A stretch of 64,000 nucleotides of DNA. Source: Streptomyces venezuelae (GTDB taxonomy: Bacteria; Actinomycetota; Actinomycetes; Streptomycetales; Streptomycetaceae). Every line of letters begins with the position of its first letter. The stretch's first letter is position 1. A program made the position numbers and the translations under genes. The notes under the pieces were generated by a model. That model had not been told where the DNA came from. It ran no database searches and worked only from the letters and a program-made list of their open reading frames with translations. The stretch spans positions 7,378,001-7,442,000 of the forward strand of contig NZ_CP029191.1 of NCBI RefSeq assembly GCF_008642335.1, given 5' to 3'. Below, one piece after another: positions 29,419 through 37,654 of this stretch.

Positions 29419-30332
29419 CCACCATCGACGGCGGTGCGCGCCAGGAGACCCGCACCGACAAGGCCCGGGGGCCGCGTCGGCGCCGGATCACCGACGAGAA
29501 CGGCCGCAGGATGCCCGTCTGGGAGATCGTCCTGCGCTATCTCCTCCTCATCGCGGTCCTCGCGCTGATGATCGGCCCGTTCCTCTGGCAGCTGTCCACC
29601 GCGCTCAAGGGCCCGCACGAGAACATCTTCAGCTCGCCGCCGAAGTTCCTCCCGTCCGACCCGACCCTGCACAACTTCGAACGCGTCGCCGACACCATCC
29701 CCGTCTGGGACTACGCGCTCAACTCGCTGAAGGTCGCCGCCGCCAACGTCGTCACCAACTGCGTCGGCGCCGCCCTCGCCGGCTACGCCCTGGCACGCCT
29801 GCGCTACCGCGGCCGCAAGGCGGCCACGATCGTCTTCATCCTGGCCATGCTCGTGCCCGTCGAAGGCATCATCATCGCCCAGTTCACCACCATGCGTGAG
29901 CTCGGCCTGAACAACACCCTCATCGGTGTGCTGCTGCCCGGCTGCGTCTCCGCGCTCAACGTCCTGCTGATGCGCAACGCCTTCCTCAACGTGCCGTACG
30001 AGATCGAGGAAGCCGCCTTTGTGGACGGCGCCAACGTCTGGCAGCGGTTCCTGCGCATCGCGCTGCCCGCCGTCAAGGGCACCCTCGCCGTCGTCGCGAT
30101 CTTCGCGTTCATGGGGGCCTGGGACGACTTCCTGTGGCCGCTGATCGTGCTGAGCGACCCGGACCGGTTCACCCTCACCATCGGCCTGAACTACCTGCAC
30201 GGCACGTTCGCCAACGACGAGCGGCTCGTCGCCGCGGGCACCGTCATCGCCGTACTCCCGCTGATCATCCTCTTCGCCTGCCTGCAGCGGTACTTCTTCC
30301 GCGGCGTCGGCGAGGGCGCGGTCAAGGGCTGA
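29415..30332 (+). CDS. Carbohydrate ABC transporter permease, MalG type
   Basis: A 305-residue permease; GTG at 29415 overlaps the upstream stop (GTGA). Six helices, with the EAA loop YEIEEAAFVDGANVWQRF near residue 200 and a C-terminal QRYFFRGVGEGAVKG typical of MalG-like proteins. Pairs with the MalF-type permease. Confidence 0.9.
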   Translation: MTTIDGGARQETRTDKARGPRRRRITDENGRRMPVWEIVLRYLLLIAVLALMIGPFLWQLSTALKGPHENIFSSPPKFLPSDPTLHNFERVADTIPVWDYALNSLKVAAANVVTNCVGAALAGYALARLRYRGRKAATIVFILAMLVPVEGIIIAQFTTMRELGLNNTLIGVLLPGCVSALNVLLMRNAFLNVPYEIEEAAFVDGANVWQRFLRIALPAVKGTLAVVAIFAFMGAWDDFLWPLIVLSDPDRFTLTIGLNYLHGTFANDERLVAAGTVIAVLPLIILFACLQRYFFRGVGEGAVKG

Positions 30333-30391
30333 GCACCCGCCCCGCGATCCGCCGCGCCCCCTCTCATCTCCCCCCAGAACCAGGATCCCCC

Positions 30392-31648
30392 TTGCCCTTC
30401 TCCGTATCGCCTTCGGGCGCGCCGCGCTTCGGCGCCAACTACACGCCCGGCCAGGGGTGGTTCCACCACTGGCTCGACTTCGACCTCGACGCCGTACGCG
30501 CCGACCTCGACGCCATCGCCTCGCTGGGCCTCGACCACATCCGGGTCTTCCCGATCTGGCCGTACTTCCAGCCGAACCGCACGCTCATCCGCCCGCGCGC
30601 CGTCGATCAACTGGTGCAGCTCGCCGACGCCGCCGCCGAGCGCGGCCTGGACGTCAACGTCGACGGTCTGCAGGGGCACTTGTCGAGCTTCGACTTCCTG
30701 CCCGCGTGGACGCAGACCTGGCACCGGCGGAACATCTTCACCGACCCCGACGTGCTCTCCGGACAGGCCGATTACTTGCGTACGCTGGCCGCCGCGCTGG
30801 CGGACCGGCCCAACTTCATCGGCATGACCATCGGCAACGAGATCAACCAGTTCTCGGCGGGCCCGCACCCCGACCCCGACCGCATCACCGAGGAGCAGGC
30901 GGAGAGCTGGCTGCGCACCGTCCTCGCCGCCTGCGAGGAGGGTGCCCCCGGCAAGCTGCACCTGCACGCCGAGTACGACGCCGCCTGGTACCAGGACGAC
31001 CAGCCCTTCACCCCGGCGCAGGCCGCGGGACTCGGCGCGGTGACCGCCGTGCACTCCTGGGTGTTCAACGGCACGGCCCAGCGCCACGGACGCACGGGGG
31101 CGGCGACGCGGCACCACGCGGCGTACATGATCGAACTGTCCAAGGCGTGGGCGACCGACCCGCGCCGTCCCGTATGGCTCCAGGAGGTCGGCGCGCCCGC
31201 GCCGCTCATACCCGCCGAGCACGCGGCGGACTTCACCGAGGACACGGTCGAGGCGGCGCTGGACTGCCAGGACGTGTGGGGCGTGACGTGGTGGTGCTCC
31301 CACGACGTCTCGCGCGACCTCGCGGACTTCCCGGAGCTGGAGTACAGCCTCGGTCTGCTGACCAACGAGGGGAAGGTCAAGCCCGCGGGGGAGGCGATCG
31401 CGCGGATCACGCGGGAGTGGCGGAGCCGTACGTACGCGCCGGCGCCGCGGACGACCGCGGTGGTCGTCGACGATGACCTGTCCCGGCGCTCGGAGTGCGG
31501 CCCCGGTGGGGCGGTCTTCGAGGCGTTCGCCCGTCTTGTGGCGGACGGGGTGCGACCGGCGGTGGTCCTTGCCGGACGGGTGGGGGACGCGGGGCACCTC
31601 GCTGCGCGGGGCATCACGGAGGTCGTGAGACCGGGGGAGGTCCGTTAG
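30392..31648 (+). CDS. GH5-like glycoside hydrolase, probable beta-mannosidase
   Basis: A 418-residue intracellular TIM-barrel hydrolase without a signal peptide. TTG at 30392 is the start that gives the family's N-terminus (GAPRFGANYTPGQGWFHHWLDFD); AGGA lies upstream. Acid/base Glu150 sits in TIGNEINQF and the probable nucleophile Glu265 in WLQEVGAP, the clan GH-A pattern. It resembles the GH5 subfamily that in bifidobacteria cleaves Man-beta-1,4-GlcNAc of N-glycan cores; this subfamily call is from memory. The adjacent GH38 alpha-mannosidase supports it. Confidence 0.75.
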   Translation: MPFSVSPSGAPRFGANYTPGQGWFHHWLDFDLDAVRADLDAIASLGLDHIRVFPIWPYFQPNRTLIRPRAVDQLVQLADAAAERGLDVNVDGLQGHLSSFDFLPAWTQTWHRRNIFTDPDVLSGQADYLRTLAAALADRPNFIGMTIGNEINQFSAGPHPDPDRITEEQAESWLRTVLAACEEGAPGKLHLHAEYDAAWYQDDQPFTPAQAAGLGAVTAVHSWVFNGTAQRHGRTGAATRHHAAYMIELSKAWATDPRRPVWLQEVGAPAPLIPAEHAADFTEDTVEAALDCQDVWGVTWWCSHDVSRDLADFPELEYSLGLLTNEGKVKPAGEAIARITREWRSRTYAPAPRTTAVVVDDDLSRRSECGPGGAVFEAFARLVADGVRPAVVLAGRVGDAGHLAARGITEVVRPGEVR

Positions 31649-31665
31649 GCCAGAACGATTTCTCC

Positions 31666-31780
31666 TTCCCCGACCCCGCCCCTTCCCGAAACCAAGGGGC
31701 TGCGTCTTTCAGCCCCTCCGGCGTTTGAGGAGCGGGGCCTGGGCGGAGCCACAGTTTCGGGAAGGGGCGGGATCGGGGAA
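31666..31780. repeat. Long intergenic inverted repeat with a Streptomyces-type inner repeat
   Basis: Left arm 31666-31692 and right arm 31754-31780 pair over 27 positions with one mismatch (a G-U in RNA). The loop holds CAGCCCCTCCGGCGTTTGAG near 31710, a motif I recognise as recurring between Streptomyces genes. It separates the GH5 and GH38 genes and may act as a terminator/attenuator or mRNA stabiliser. Confidence 0.8.
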
Positions 31781-31840
31781 AGCCCACCACCCACCCGCCC
31801 CCCACTCGCACCGCACCCAGCAACCCCCGGGAGACCTCTC

Positions 31841-34800
31841 ATGCATGACGACCGCACCCTGGTCGAAGCCCGCCTCAAGCGCGTCCTGGACGAGCGCATC
31901 AGGCCCGCCGTCCACCCCGCCTCCGTACCCCTCGACGTCGCCGTGTGGAACGCCCCCGGCGAACCCGTGCCGGTCGCCGAAGGGCTCGCCGCAGAGCCCG
32001 TGCCTACAGCGGTCGGCGAGAAGTGGGGCGCGCCCTGGGGGACCAGCTGGTTCCGGGTGACCGGGACCGTGCCACAGGAGTGGGCGGGCAAGCACGTGGA
32101 GGCCATCCTCGACCTCGGCTTCGACGAGAACATGCCCGGCTTCCAGTGCGAAGGTCTCGTCTACCGCCCCGACGGCACCCCGGTGAAGGGCCTCAACCCG
32201 CGCAACCAGTGGGTCCGGATCGCCGCTCCCGCCGAGGGCGGCGAAGAGGTGCGGCTGCACATCGAGGCCGCGTCCAACCCCGTCATCCTCGACTACCACC
32301 CCTTCCTGCCCACCCGGCTCGGCGACAAGGAGACGGCGGGCAGCGAGCCCCAGTACAAGCTGGAGCGCATGGACCTCGCCGTCTTCGACGAGACCGTGTG
32401 GCAGCTCGTCATCGACCTCGAAGTCCTCGGTGAGCTGATGCAGGAACTGCCTGCCGACTCCGGGCGGCGCTACGACATCGTGCGCGCCGTCGGCCGCGCC
32501 CTCGACGCCGTCGATCTCCAGGACGTGAACGGCTCGGCCGCCGCGGCCCGCGCCGAACTGGAGAAGGTGCTCGCCACCCCCGCCGAGCCCTCCGCGCACC
32601 GCATCAGCGCCGTCGGCCACGCCCACATCGACTCGGCGTGGCTGTGGCCGCTGCGCGAGACGGTGCGGAAGGTGGCGCGTACGACGTCGAACATGACCGC
32701 GCTCATCGAGGACGAGCCGGACTTCGTCTTCGCCATGTCGCAGGCGCAGCAGTGGGCGTGGATCAAGGAGCACCGCCCCGAGGTGTGGGCGAAGGTCAAG
32801 AAGGCCGTCGCCGACGGCCGGTTCGTGCCCGCGGGCGGCATGTGGGTCGAGTCGGACACCAACATGCCGGGCTCGGAGGCCATGGCCCGTCAGTTCGTGC
32901 ACGGCAAGCGGTTCTTCCTCGACGAGTTCGGCGTCGAGAACGACGAGGCGTGGCTGCCCGACACCTTCGGCTTCGCCGCCGGGCTCCCGCAGATCATCAA
33001 GGCGGCCGGCTCCAAGTGGCTGCTCACGCAGAAGATCTCGTGGTCGCAGACGAACCGCTTCCCGCACCACACCTTCAACTGGGAGGGCATCGACGGCACC
33101 CGGATCTTCACGCACTTCCCGCCCGTCGACACGTACAACTGCTCGATGAAGGGCAGCGAGATCGCCCACGCGGCGAAGAACTTCAAGGACAAGGGTGTCG
33201 CCCGGCACTCCCTCGCGCCGACCGGCTGGGGCGACGGCGGTGGCGGCACGACGCGCGAGATGATCGCCAAGGCGGCCCGCCTCCGTGACCTGGAGGGTTC
33301 GGCGACCGTCGAGTGGGAGACGCCCGCCGCCTTCTTCGAGAAAGCCGAGGCCGAGTACCCCAACGCCCCCGTCTGGGTCGGCGAGCTCTACCTCGAACTG
33401 CACCGCGCCACCCTCACCAGCCAGGCGGGCACCAAGCAGGGCAACCGCCGCAGCGAGCACCTCCTCCGCGAGGCGGAGCTGTGGGCCGCGACGGCGGCGG
33501 TGCGCGGCGACTTCGCGTACCCCTACGAGCAGTTGGACCGCATCTGGAAGACGGTCCTGCTCCACCAGTTCCACGACATCCTGCCCGGCTCGTCCATCGC
33601 CTGGGTGCACCGCGAGGCCCGCGCGACCTATGCGGCGCTCGCCCAGGAGCTGAACGGCATCATCGACAAGGCGCAGCGCGCGCTCGCGGGGGAGGGCACG
33701 GGCTCGCTCGTCTTCAACTCCACCCCGCACAGCCGCGACGGTGTGCCCGCGGGCGGTGCGCGGCCCGCGACGGCCGACGGCACCGCGGCGATCGCCACGC
33801 GTGCCGACGGCGGCTACGTCCTCGACAACGGGCTGCTGCGCGTGGAGATCGACGGGCGCGGCCTGGTCGTCTCCGCGTACGACCTGGCGGCCGACCGCGA
33901 GACCGTCGCGCCGGGCCGGGCGGCGAACCTGCCCCAGATCCACGCCGACTTCCCGAACATGTGGGATGCGTGGGACGTCGACGAGTTCTACCGCAACACG
34001 GTGACCGACCTCGTGGACGCGGACGAGGTGACCGCGGGCGAGGGCGCGTCCGTGCGGATCGTGCGCACCTTCGGCGACTCACGCCTCACGCAGGTGCTCA
34101 CGCTCGCGCCCGGTGACCGGCGTCTCGACATCGACACCGAGGTCGACTGGCACGAGACGGAGAAGTTCCTCAAGCTCGCCTTCCCGCTGGACATCCACGC
34201 GGAGCGGTACGCGTCGGAGACCCAGTTCGGGCACTTCTACCGCGCCACGCACACCAACACGAGCTGGGAGGCCGCCAAGTTCGAGGCGTGCAACCACCGC
34301 TTCGTGCACATCGAGGAGCCGGGCTGGGGCGTCGCGCTGGTCAACGACTCGACGTACGGGCACGACGTGACCCGCACGGTCCGCGCCGAGGACTCCGGCA
34401 CGACCACGACGGTCCGCGTCTCGCTCCTGCGCGCCCCGCGCTTCCCCGACCCGGAGACGGATCAGGGCGTCCACCGCTTCCGGCACGCCCTGGTGCCGGG
34501 CGCGGCGATCGGCGACGCGGTGCGCGAGGGCTACCGCGTCAACCTGCCCGAGCGCACGGTCACCGGGGGCGCCGAGGTGGCGCCGCTGGTGACGGTCGAC
34601 AACGACGCGGTGGTCGTGACCGCGGTCAAGCTCGCCGACGACGGCAGCGGTGACGTGGTCGTCCGCTTCCACGAGGCCCACGGCGGGCGGGCGAAGGCCA
34701 GGCTCACCACGGGGTTCGCGGCGGGTTCGGTCGACGTGACCGACCTGCTGGAGCGGCCGCTCGACGGGGTGCCGGCGCCCGAGCTCGCGGGCGACGCGGT

Positions 34801-34855
34801 GTCGGTGACGCTGCGCCCGTTCGAACTGGTGACGCTGCGGTTCACGCGGGGCTGA
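31841..34855 (+). CDS. Alpha-mannosidase, glycoside hydrolase family 38
   Basis: A 1004-residue cytoplasmic enzyme. Zinc ligands His260 (HAHIDSAWLWP) and Asp264? in the same motif, and the catalytic nucleophile Asp374 in WLPDTFGF, are present; the third His lies in LLHQFHDILPGSS near residue 580. The N-terminal ~250 residues are the beta domain of bacterial/yeast-type GH38 enzymes (GxxWGxSWFRVTGTVP). It trims alpha-linked mannose from imported oligosaccharides. Length is standard for the Ams1-like branch. Last gene of the mannoside operon; converges with a hypothetical gene 14 bases away. Confidence 0.92.
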   Translation: MHDDRTLVEARLKRVLDERIRPAVHPASVPLDVAVWNAPGEPVPVAEGLAAEPVPTAVGEKWGAPWGTSWFRVTGTVPQEWAGKHVEAILDLGFDENMPGFQCEGLVYRPDGTPVKGLNPRNQWVRIAAPAEGGEEVRLHIEAASNPVILDYHPFLPTRLGDKETAGSEPQYKLERMDLAVFDETVWQLVIDLEVLGELMQELPADSGRRYDIVRAVGRALDAVDLQDVNGSAAAARAELEKVLATPAEPSAHRISAVGHAHIDSAWLWPLRETVRKVARTTSNMTALIEDEPDFVFAMSQAQQWAWIKEHRPEVWAKVKKAVADGRFVPAGGMWVESDTNMPGSEAMARQFVHGKRFFLDEFGVENDEAWLPDTFGFAAGLPQIIKAAGSKWLLTQKISWSQTNRFPHHTFNWEGIDGTRIFTHFPPVDTYNCSMKGSEIAHAAKNFKDKGVARHSLAPTGWGDGGGGTTREMIAKAARLRDLEGSATVEWETPAAFFEKAEAEYPNAPVWVGELYLELHRATLTSQAGTKQGNRRSEHLLREAELWAATAAVRGDFAYPYEQLDRIWKTVLLHQFHDILPGSSIAWVHREARATYAALAQELNGIIDKAQRALAGEGTGSLVFNSTPHSRDGVPAGGARPATADGTAAIATRADGGYVLDNGLLRVEIDGRGLVVSAYDLAADRETVAPGRAANLPQIHADFPNMWDAWDVDEFYRNTVTDLVDADEVTAGEGASVRIVRTFGDSRLTQVLTLAPGDRRLDIDTEVDWHETEKFLKLAFPLDIHAERYASETQFGHFYRATHTNTSWEAAKFEACNHRFVHIEEPGWGVALVNDSTYGHDVTRTVRAEDSGTTTTVRVSLLRAPRFPDPETDQGVHRFRHALVPGAAIGDAVREGYRVNLPERTVTGGAEVAPLVTVDNDAVVVTAVKLADDGSGDVVVRFHEAHGGRAKARLTTGFAAGSVDVTDLLERPLDGVPAPELAGDAVSVTLRPFELVTLRFTRG

Positions 34856-34869
34856 GGCCCCGGGGCTCC

Positions 34870-35607
34870 TCAACCGTCGGTCCGCAGCCATACGCGCAGC
34901 GGGCCGACGGGCTCGAACCCGTGGCGCAGGGCGGCCGCGAGGTCGTCGCCGTGTTCGTACCCCACGACGGGCACGCCTGGCCAGAGCCGGTCCGCGGCCT
35001 CCAGGCAGGAACGCCACGCGGCGTCCAGGTCGTCGTCGGCGGCGAAGAGGTTGGAGACGCCGATGGCTCCAGCACCGGGGTACGCGATGGCGCCCGCGGG
35101 GAAGGGGTGCGTGTCCGCGGTGACGGGGTCTGTGCCCGCGGGCGCCAGGAAGACCGCTCCGTCGTCGAGCAGCGCGGGCCGGAACAGTCCCTCGCTCTCA
35201 CCGTCGCCGCTCCACGCTGCCTCCCACGCGGGCAGGCGTTCGGCGCCCACGACCGGCTCCCAGCCACCGGCACGCGGCGGTGCGGGTTCCGTCGCCGGGC
35301 GGTGGATCCACTGCGCCTCGAACAGCACCTCGAAGCCGGCCGCTGAAAGGTCCAGCGTGCCGAAACTGTCCTTGACGGAGGCGCCGGGGGAGGAGAGGTC
35401 GATGCGGGGGAGTACGTCGTCGGGCGTCGCCGTCGGCGAGAGCGTCACGGCGTCGGGATACATCGGGGGAGTGCGCAGAGCACTCGCCCACACGCCTCCT
35501 TCCACGGTGCCGCCCACTCCGTGGGAGCGACAGACGGCGTCGCACCAGGCGGCGTTGTTGGCTACGGCCGCGGTCAGGGACGGGGTGGCGCGCGAGTCGG
35601 TGATCAC
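34870..35607 (-). CDS. Hypothetical protein, possible GNAT-like C-terminus
   Basis: A 245-residue soluble protein. The N-terminal half has no motif I recognise. The end, IGVSNLFAADDDLDAAWRS then GYEHGDDLAAALRHGFEPVG, resembles the last strands of GNAT acetyltransferases, in which 'A...GF..VG' closes the fold, though a clear acetyl-CoA pyrophosphate loop is missing. It could be a degenerate acetyltransferase. No operon partners. Confidence 0.6.
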   Translation of the reverse strand: MITDSRATPSLTAAVANNAAWCDAVCRSHGVGGTVEGGVWASALRTPPMYPDAVTLSPTATPDDVLPRIDLSSPGASVKDSFGTLDLSAAGFEVLFEAQWIHRPATEPAPPRAGGWEPVVGAERLPAWEAAWSGDGESEGLFRPALLDDGAVFLAPAGTDPVTADTHPFPAGAIAYPGAGAIGVSNLFAADDDLDAAWRSCLEAADRLWPGVPVVGYEHGDDLAAALRHGFEPVGPLRVWLRTDG

Positions 35608-35673
35608 GCCGGCATGCTGTCAGGACCGGCCCGTGCGCGTCGCCTGCTTTTCTCTCGGCCGCCTCACCGCGCG

Positions 35674-36384
35674 TCACCCCTCCACCTGCGCCCGCAGCCA
35701 CTCCTCCACCTCGCCCACGTGCGCCGCCGCCGCGGCGCGGGCCGCCTCCGGGTCCCGAGCGACGAGCGCACGGTGGATGCGGGTGTGCTCGCGGCGGGTG
35801 CGTTCGAAGGCACCCTCCTCCTGGTAGCCGCGCCAGACCCGGGCGCGGAACGTCCGTGAGGACAGGCCCTCCAGGATCGCGGCCATCGTGTCGTTGCCCG
35901 CGGCGAGGGCGATCGTGCGGTGGAACGCCAGGTCGTGGGAGAGGATCTCCTCCGGGTCGTCCGTGGCGTTCATCGCCTCCAAGTGCTTTTCGACATCGGC
36001 CAGTTGGCCGGAAGTGATGCGGGCGGCCGCCAGTGCCGTGGCGGTGGACTCCAGCACCCGGCGGACCTCCAGGAGCTCGACGAGGCGTGCTCCCCGGGAC
36101 AGGTCCGCGACCACCCCGAAGGTCTCCAGGAGGTCGCCGGCCTCCAACTGGGTGACATAGATGCCGGAGCCGTGCCGCGCCTCGAGCACTCCGAGCACCG
36201 TCAGCGCCCGGATGGCCTCGCGCATCGAACTGCGCGAGATGCCCAGCCGCACCGCCAAGTCCCGTTCCGTGGGCAGACGTTGGCCCGGTTCGAGCCTGCC
36301 CTCGCCGATCATCGCCTTGATCTGCTCGATGGCCCGCTGCGTCACGGTGCCCTTCTGCGGGGCGGACTGCTCTGGCTGGTCCAC
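35674..36384 (-). CDS. FadR/GntR family regulator of the L-fucose operon
   Basis: A 236-residue regulator. GTG at 36384 follows GGAGG; the long open frame upstream is not used. Residues ~12-75 are the winged helix (IGEGRLEPGQRLPTERDLAVRLGISRSSMREAIRAL); the rest is the all-helical FCD ligand domain with metal-binding His in SHDLAFHRTI and REHTRIHRALVARD. It is divergent from the fucose transporter operon, and a perfect GTGGTC-C-GACCAC palindrome lies between them. Likely controls both. Confidence 0.88.
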   Translation of the reverse strand: MDQPEQSAPQKGTVTQRAIEQIKAMIGEGRLEPGQRLPTERDLAVRLGISRSSMREAIRALTVLGVLEARHGSGIYVTQLEAGDLLETFGVVADLSRGARLVELLEVRRVLESTATALAAARITSGQLADVEKHLEAMNATDDPEEILSHDLAFHRTIALAAGNDTMAAILEGLSSRTFRARVWRGYQEEGAFERTRREHTRIHRALVARDPEAARAAAAAHVGEVEEWLRAQVEG

Positions 36385-36430
36385 GTAACGCTCCTCCACT
36401 GGCCGGGGTCGCCGCAGTCTAGCCAGAGAT

Positions 36431-36443
36431 GTGGTCCGACCAC
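36431..36443. promoter_or_regulatory. FadR-type operator (GTGGTCCGACCAC)
   Basis: A perfect 6-1-6 palindrome in the divergent promoter between the regulator and the transporter operon. It fits the TGGTNNNACCA-type sites of the FadR subgroup. A weaker copy, GTGGTCTGATAAA at 36495-36507, matches at 9 of 13 positions and lies nearer the operon start. Confidence 0.75.
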
Positions 36444-36559
36444 TATGGCCGGAAACCGGGGAAAGTCGGCGACGAGGGGTGTTGGGGGCGGCAAGTGGTC
36501 TGATAAATATTCGCGTCAGCAGGTCCCCCCTCGTTCCCCCATCGATGAGGAGTCCGCAG

Positions 36560-37654
36560 ATGGCCAGCCGGAAACTGCGCAGCAAACCGAGCAACAGGCC
36601 GAACAGAAAGGGGACTTCGCGAGCAGTGCGCGTCGCGGCCGCCACCGCCTGCGCGGCCCTCGTGCTCGCCGCGTGCGGCAGTACGACGGACACCGCGTCG
36701 CCCGGCGCGGGGGGCGGCGGCGAGGGCAAGGTCGGTGTGGTCCTGCCGCTGCTGACCTCGCCGTTCTGGCAGTCGTACAACGACTATGTGCCGAAGATGG
36801 CGAAGTCCGAGGACGTCGACGCGATGAAGACCGTCAACTCCAACAGCGACCCCTCGCAGCAGATCACCGACATCAACAACCAGCTCAATCAGGGCGTGAA
36901 GGGCCTCGTCGTCGCGCCGCTCGACAGTGCCGCGATCGCCGCCGGGCTCGATCAGGCCGAGCGCAAGGGCGTGCCCGTGGTCGCCGTCGACGTCGCCCCC
37001 GAGAAGGGCGAGGTCGCGATGGTCGTGCGGGCGAACAACGTCGCGTACGGGGAGAAGGCCTGCGACTATCTCGGGGAGAAGGTCAGGACCGGCAAGGTCG
37101 TGCAGATCATGGGCGACCTGGCCTCCGTCAACGGGCGCGAGCGCTCCAAGGCCTTCCGGGACTGCGTCAAGAAGAAGCACCCGAGGCTGAAGGTCCTGGA
37201 GATCCCCGCCAAGTGGGAGTCCGACACGGCCGCCGCCAAGCTGGACACCCTGCTGGGCTCCCACCCCGACATCAAGGGGATTTACATGCAGGCCGGCGGC
37301 GTGTACCTCGCGCCCACCCTGCAGACCCTCAAGTCCAAGGGGATGCTGAAGGAGGCGGGGGAGAAGGGGCACATCACCGTCGTCTCCAACGACGGCATCC
37401 CGCAGGAGTTCGACGCGATCCGCAAGGGCCGGATCGACGCGACGGTCTCGCAGCCCGCCGACGCCTACGCCAAGTACGGCATGTACTACATCAGGGCGGC
37501 GATGAACGGGAAGAAGTTCGAGCCCGGTCCGACCGACCACGGATCCGAGATCGTGGAGCTGCCGAGCGGCATCCTGGAGGACCAGCTGCCCGCCCCCCTG
37601 GTCACCAAGGAGAACGTCGACGACTCCGAGCTGTGGGGCAACACGGTCACATGA
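36560..37654 (+). CDS. Sugar-binding lipoprotein of the fucose-locus ABC transporter
   Basis: A 364-residue lipoprotein. ATG at 36560 with GAGGAG upstream; signal peptide ends in lipobox LVLAAC at about residue 39. The mature protein has the type I periplasmic-binding fold of monosaccharide binders: LTSPFWQSYNDYV, the DINNQLNQGVKGLVVAPLDS segment and DVAPEKG. It should present the sugar, probably L-fucose given the downstream enzymes, to the ATPase/permease pair. Its stop overlaps the next start by four bases. Confidence 0.88.
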   Translation: MASRKLRSKPSNRPNRKGTSRAVRVAAATACAALVLAACGSTTDTASPGAGGGGEGKVGVVLPLLTSPFWQSYNDYVPKMAKSEDVDAMKTVNSNSDPSQQITDINNQLNQGVKGLVVAPLDSAAIAAGLDQAERKGVPVVAVDVAPEKGEVAMVVRANNVAYGEKACDYLGEKVRTGKVVQIMGDLASVNGRERSKAFRDCVKKKHPRLKVLEIPAKWESDTAAAKLDTLLGSHPDIKGIYMQAGGVYLAPTLQTLKSKGMLKEAGEKGHITVVSNDGIPQEFDAIRKGRIDATVSQPADAYAKYGMYYIRAAMNGKKFEPGPTDHGSEIVELPSGILEDQLPAPLVTKENVDDSELWGNTVT

